Shown piece after piece: positions 60,718-64,000 of a stretch of 64,000 bases of DNA. The position numbers and the translations under genes are program-made. The notes below the pieces were generated by a model. The model was not told where the DNA came from. It searched no databases and was given only the letters and a program-made list of their open reading frames with translations. Where the stretch lies: NCBI GenBank assembly GCA_016707115.1, contig JADJIH010000029.1, positions 1-64,000 of the forward strand, in the 5' to 3' direction. This stretch comes from Ignavibacteriales bacterium. Lineage in GTDB: Bacteria; Bacteroidota; Ignavibacteria; Ignavibacteriales; Ignavibacteriaceae. Numbering within the stretch: the first letter of the stretch is position 1; every line of letters begins with the position of its first letter.

Positions 60718-63060
60718 ATGAAAAAAGTTCTACAGCTCTTACTTGTTTCTATTATTTTTTTTCAAACAAATCTATTTTCTCAATCGCCGGTTGTTCAGCA
60801 AATAATTAATTCTGTAAATCAGGATTCACTAATATTTTTTGTTCGTGAATTATCCGGTAATATCCCAACAATAATTAATGGAACATCACAAACAATTGTT
60901 TCAAGACATAAGCTGCAGCCGGGCAATGCACTTGCAGAAACTTACATTAAACAGAAACTGCAGAGCTACGGATTGACAACAACTGTTCAATCATTCAGTA
61001 CTACCGGAAAAAATGTTTATGGTGTTCAAACCGGAACAGAATTTCCAAATAAGAAATATATAATCTGTGCTCACTTTGATGATATGCCCACAGGTACAAC
61101 CGCTCCTGGTGCTGATGATAATGGGAGTGGAACTGCGGCAGTAATAGAAGCGGCAAGAATTTTCTCACAATATTCTTTTCCATTTACAATTGTATATGCT
61201 TTGTGGGATGAAGAAGAACAAGGATTAGTTGGAAGTGAATATTATGCTACACAGGCTGCTAATGCAGGTGATTCGATTCTTGGTGTAATAAATATGGATA
61301 TGATAGCCTATGATGGAAATAACGATGGCAATGCTGATGTTCATACAAGCTCAATTGCAAATACCACTTCGCTTAAAGATAAAATGCTTGAAATAAATCT
61401 TGTTTATGGAATTAATCTTGATCTTGATGTTGTTCCTGCTCAACCATACAGCGATCATCAATCATTTTTAGATCACGGTTATGGTGCAATTCTTTTAATA
61501 GAAGATGATAATGATTTCCATCCTCAATATCATACCGTTAACGATAATTTATCCTACTTTAATCAGCCATATTTTCTAAAAATGTCAAAACTTTCTATAG
61601 GTACACTTGCAACCTTTGTATTAAACCTAAATTTGGAAATTATCCATACTCCAATTGCTTCGATGACAACATCACAATTAATTACAACAACTGCATTTGT
61701 TTCCTCTGGATTACAAATCGGTGCAGGCGCTTTAGCACCAAGATTATATTACAGAACTAAACAATCAGGCGGTACTTTCAGTAGTTTTATTTCAGTAACA
61801 GGATCAGTAACCGAAAGCGGAAATTATACATTTAACATTCCTGCGTTGCCGCTTGGAACAATTTGCCAATATTACATTGCAGCACAGGATGCAAATTCAT
61901 CAATCGTTAAAACATTACCAATGGGTGGTGGTGGATTTAATCCTCCTGGTAGTACACCTCCGGCAACATTTTATCAGTTCTTTGTAGCACCTCAAACTGT
62001 TGCTATGTCTGATGAAGCAAACAATATTACAAATTGGACTGCTGTTGGATCTTGGAATATTACAACAACCAAATATGTTTCTGCCCCTTCTTCGTTTACA
62101 GATTCTCCAGGCGGTAATTATGTTGCTAATGTTACCTCATCACTGCGTTATAACAATCAAATACCATTAACAAATGTTCTTGGTGCTGTTTTAGAATTTG
62201 ATACTCAGTGGGATATAGAAACTGATTGGGATTATGGTCAGATTCAGCTTTCTACAAATAACGGAACAAACTGGATTCCATTAACAGGGCAATTTACAAA
62301 TCCCGGAACCGGTTCTTTTCAACCAACCGGCGAACCTCTTTACGATGCAACTCAATCTACCTGGGTACACGAATCAATTGATATCTCAGCATACGCTGAT
62401 CAGCAGATTTCGATAAGATTCTATTTCCGCACAGATGGCTCGATGCAGCAAGATGGATGGTATGTTGATAATGTAAAAGTCTCGGTTTATAACGGTGTAA
62501 TTCCCGTTGAACTTGTTTCATTCTCATCCTCGGTTATTAATAATACAGTTGGTTTAAATTGGATAACAGCAACGGAATTAAACAACTCGGGTTTTGAAGT
62601 TCAAAAATCTTTAGATAATTCTAATTGGAATAAGGTAGGATTTGTTACGGGACACGGAACTTCTTCTGAAGTGCACAGTTATTCATTCGTTGATGCAAAT
62701 CCTGTTACTGGTATATCTTACTATAGATTAAAACAGATTGATTTTGATGGAACATCAGAATATTCAAACATTGTTGAAGTTGTTTATGGAGCAGTTGCAG
62801 AATTTGCTCTGGAACAGAATTATCCAAATCCTTTTAATCCAACTACAAAGATTAATTATTCAATAAAAGAAAAAGGGAATGTTGAATTAAAGATTTTTGA
62901 TTTACTTGGAAGTGAAATTGCATCCTTGGTTAACGAAGAAAAAACTCCAGGTAACTACGAAGTTTTCTTTGATGCTTCCAACCTATCAAGCGGAGTTTAT
63001 CTCTATACAATTAAAGCCGGAAGCTTTGTTCAAACACGCAAGATGATGTTGATGAAATAA
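60718..63060 (+). CDS. secreted M28-family zinc peptidase with T9SS tail
   Basis: The product is 780 residues with a signal peptide ending at NLFSQ. The aminopeptidase domain (about 30-310) has IICAHFDDMPTG near residue 117 and PGADDNGSGTAAVIEAARI near residue 130. It also has LWDEEEQGLVGSEYY (the catalytic Glu pair), NMDMIAYDGNNDG and YSDHQSFLDHG with DFHPQYHTVND. All five zinc ligands of M28 seem present. A beta-sandwich region follows, then the T9SS linker and tail LEQNYPNPFNPTTKINYSI ending RKMMLMK. It is a likely cell-surface or released peptidase feeding the transporter next to it. Confidence 0.93.
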   Translation: MKKVLQLLLVSIIFFQTNLFSQSPVVQQIINSVNQDSLIFFVRELSGNIPTIINGTSQTIVSRHKLQPGNALAETYIKQKLQSYGLTTTVQSFSTTGKNVYGVQTGTEFPNKKYIICAHFDDMPTGTTAPGADDNGSGTAAVIEAARIFSQYSFPFTIVYALWDEEEQGLVGSEYYATQAANAGDSILGVINMDMIAYDGNNDGNADVHTSSIANTTSLKDKMLEINLVYGINLDLDVVPAQPYSDHQSFLDHGYGAILLIEDDNDFHPQYHTVNDNLSYFNQPYFLKMSKLSIGTLATFVLNLNLEIIHTPIASMTTSQLITTTAFVSSGLQIGAGALAPRLYYRTKQSGGTFSSFISVTGSVTESGNYTFNIPALPLGTICQYYIAAQDANSSIVKTLPMGGGGFNPPGSTPPATFYQFFVAPQTVAMSDEANNITNWTAVGSWNITTTKYVSAPSSFTDSPGGNYVANVTSSLRYNNQIPLTNVLGAVLEFDTQWDIETDWDYGQIQLSTNNGTNWIPLTGQFTNPGTGSFQPTGEPLYDATQSTWVHESIDISAYADQQISIRFYFRTDGSMQQDGWYVDNVKVSVYNGVIPVELVSFSSSVINNTVGLNWITATELNNSGFEVQKSLDNSNWNKVGFVTGHGTSSEVHSYSFVDANPVTGISYYRLKQIDFDGTSEYSNIVEVVYGAVAEFALEQNYPNPFNPTTKINYSIKEKGNVELKIFDLLGSEIASLVNEEKTPGNYEVFFDASNLSSGVYLYTIKAGSFVQTRKMMLMK

Positions 63061-63092
63061 TACCGAATGCGCTAGTATGAGCAATAAATTTA

Positions 63093-63116
63093 GGCACGAG
63101 AAATCGTGCCTTTTTT
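63093..63116 (+). terminator. rho-independent terminator
   Basis: GGCACGA, loop GAAA, TCGTGCC, then TTTTTT. It lies 33 nt past the peptidase stop codon. Confidence 0.92.
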
Positions 63117-63192
63117 ATTATATCTTAACTTACATTTTCATTAGTTTTGCATTCAATAAAGTTAAAATCAGAAAAAATAATTAGGACAACAG

Positions 63193-64000
63193 ATGAGTGA
63201 ACAACAAACCTCAAAAACAGGATTCAAATCCTTTCCCTTGAACTACTGGGTTGTAATATTTATGGAGTTTTTTGAACGAGGCTCATACTATGGAATGATG
63301 AGCATTCTTTCTGTTTATATGACAGATCAATTAAGCTACACAAAAGAAAGTGTTGGTGTTATAAAAAGTGTTATCCAGCCAATGCTTTATATTCTTCCTA
63401 TTCTTTCCGGTGCAATTGGTGATCGATTTGGTTATAAACGAGTTTTAACTTTTGCTTTTATCTTTTTAGGATTCGGATACTTTCTAACAAGTCAAACCAC
63501 AGAATACGCAATGGTGTTTGGTAGTTTAATAATTATGGCTGTTGGTGCCGGGGCATTTAAACCAATGATTTCCGGAACAATTGCACGATCAACAAACGAA
63601 GGCAATAGTACTTTAGGTTTTGGAATATTCTATTGGTCAATAAACCTAGGTGCATTTTTATTCCCGTTAATTTTAGTTCCTTACATCAAAAATACTTTTG
63701 GCTGGGAATATGTAATGATGGCATCTGCTATTGCAACAGCTTCGATGTTAATTCCTACTTTTCTTATATACAAAGAACCCAAAAGACCTGAAAGCACGAA
63801 AACTCTTGCTGAAGTTTTAAAGGGTGCAGTAATGGTTTTAACTGATGTAAAGTTTATTGGCCTGATTGTAATTTACTCTGGTTTTTGGATTCTTTATTTC
63901 CAGATGTTTGATTCTGTTCTCTGGTACGTTCAAAAATATGTTGATGCAACTTCTTTAAACAATTTTGTTAATGGTGTCCTTGGCGGTATCGGTATTAATA
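63193..64000 (+). CDS. POT/PTR-family peptide transporter, 5' part
   Basis: The gene continues beyond the window; 269 codons are visible. It starts MSEQQTSKTGFKSFPLNYW and shows FMEFFERGSYYGMMSIL near residue 30 (the ExxERFxYY-like POT motif) and GDRFGYKRVLTFAFI (MFS loop motif). FGIFYWSINLGAFLFP near residue 148 is the typical POT helix. The family imports di- and tripeptides with protons. It follows the M28 peptidase on the same strand, which suggests uptake of peptides it frees, although a terminator lies between. Confidence 0.9.
   Translation, partial: MSEQQTSKTGFKSFPLNYWVVIFMEFFERGSYYGMMSILSVYMTDQLSYTKESVGVIKSVIQPMLYILPILSGAIGDRFGYKRVLTFAFIFLGFGYFLTSQTTEYAMVFGSLIIMAVGAGAFKPMISGTIARSTNEGNSTLGFGIFYWSINLGAFLFPLILVPYIKNTFGWEYVMMASAIATASMLIPTFLIYKEPKRPESTKTLAEVLKGAVMVLTDVKFIGLIVIYSGFWILYFQMFDSVLWYVQKYVDATSLNNFVNGVLGGIGIN

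Overview
The window looks like a piece of a low-GC Ignavibacteriota-type (Bacteroidota/Chlorobi superphylum) chromosome. The main clue is the type IX secretion (T9SS) C-terminal sorting domain, with the core NYPNPFNP followed by a final K-M-(I/L/M)-L-(K/R/M)-(K), on six predicted secreted proteins. Many Bacteroidota-style outer-membrane barrels and standard housekeeping operons agree with this. No rRNA, tRNA or CRISPR array was seen.

Region 1 (1-3900) is accessory DNA. It is an integron-type gene-cassette array without a visible integrase (a CALIN). It has three long attC sites (about 205-256 nt) with conserved arms and hairpin tips that keep their pairing while changing sequence. Three plus-strand cassette genes are present: a YkgJ-type Cys-cluster protein, a secreted lipocalin-like protein and an outer-membrane barrel. 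The first attC is split by an IS110/IS1111-family insertion sequence with subterminal inverted repeats and a decayed transposase (two one-base deletions). Its structured non-coding end carries a 9-nt stretch identical to the attC target arm, as expected of a bridge/seeker RNA guide. This is the most notable part of the window.

Region 2 (3990-30630, all minus strand) is the housekeeping core. Moving left to right it holds an RND efflux pump and its adaptor, ribosomal protein L31 type B, an ECF sigma factor with a membrane anti-sigma factor, holA, a secreted cyclophilin, uppP, a barrel protein, a flippase-like membrane protein, lolA, ftsK, comB, gcvT, a small transaldolase and RNase G. It ends with the classic translation/RNA cluster, transcribed rimP-nusA-infB-rbfA-truB-ribF-rpsO-pnp.

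Region 3 (30778-46835) is dominated by secreted, fast-evolving proteins. It includes a short T9SS protein with a broken tail, a protein with four tandem YYxGAW repeats, a 905-residue secreted protein whose signal-peptide region contains a heptanucleotide repeat, a pentaheme cytochrome c with a T9SS tail, two decayed genes, a barrel, a beta-helix protein broken at a palindromic repeat, and an FG-GAP propeller protein.

Region 4 (46858-64000) is mixed metabolism: an ATP-cone/uridine-kinase-like fusion, a matrixin-like metalloprotease, a sulfide:quinone-oxidoreductase-like flavoprotein followed by a 48-residue protein, DinB, valS (one frame break in an A8 run), a broken HAD phosphatase lipoprotein, an esterase, DUF1015 with serC, a DUF2203 protein, a thioredoxin-like protein, an M28 peptidase with a T9SS tail, and the start of a POT-family transporter. 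Small palindromic repeats, several with the constant loop GAGCGAAGTCGA, are scattered through the intergenic spaces. Several frame breaks lie in homopolymers, so some broken genes may be sequence errors rather than true decay.
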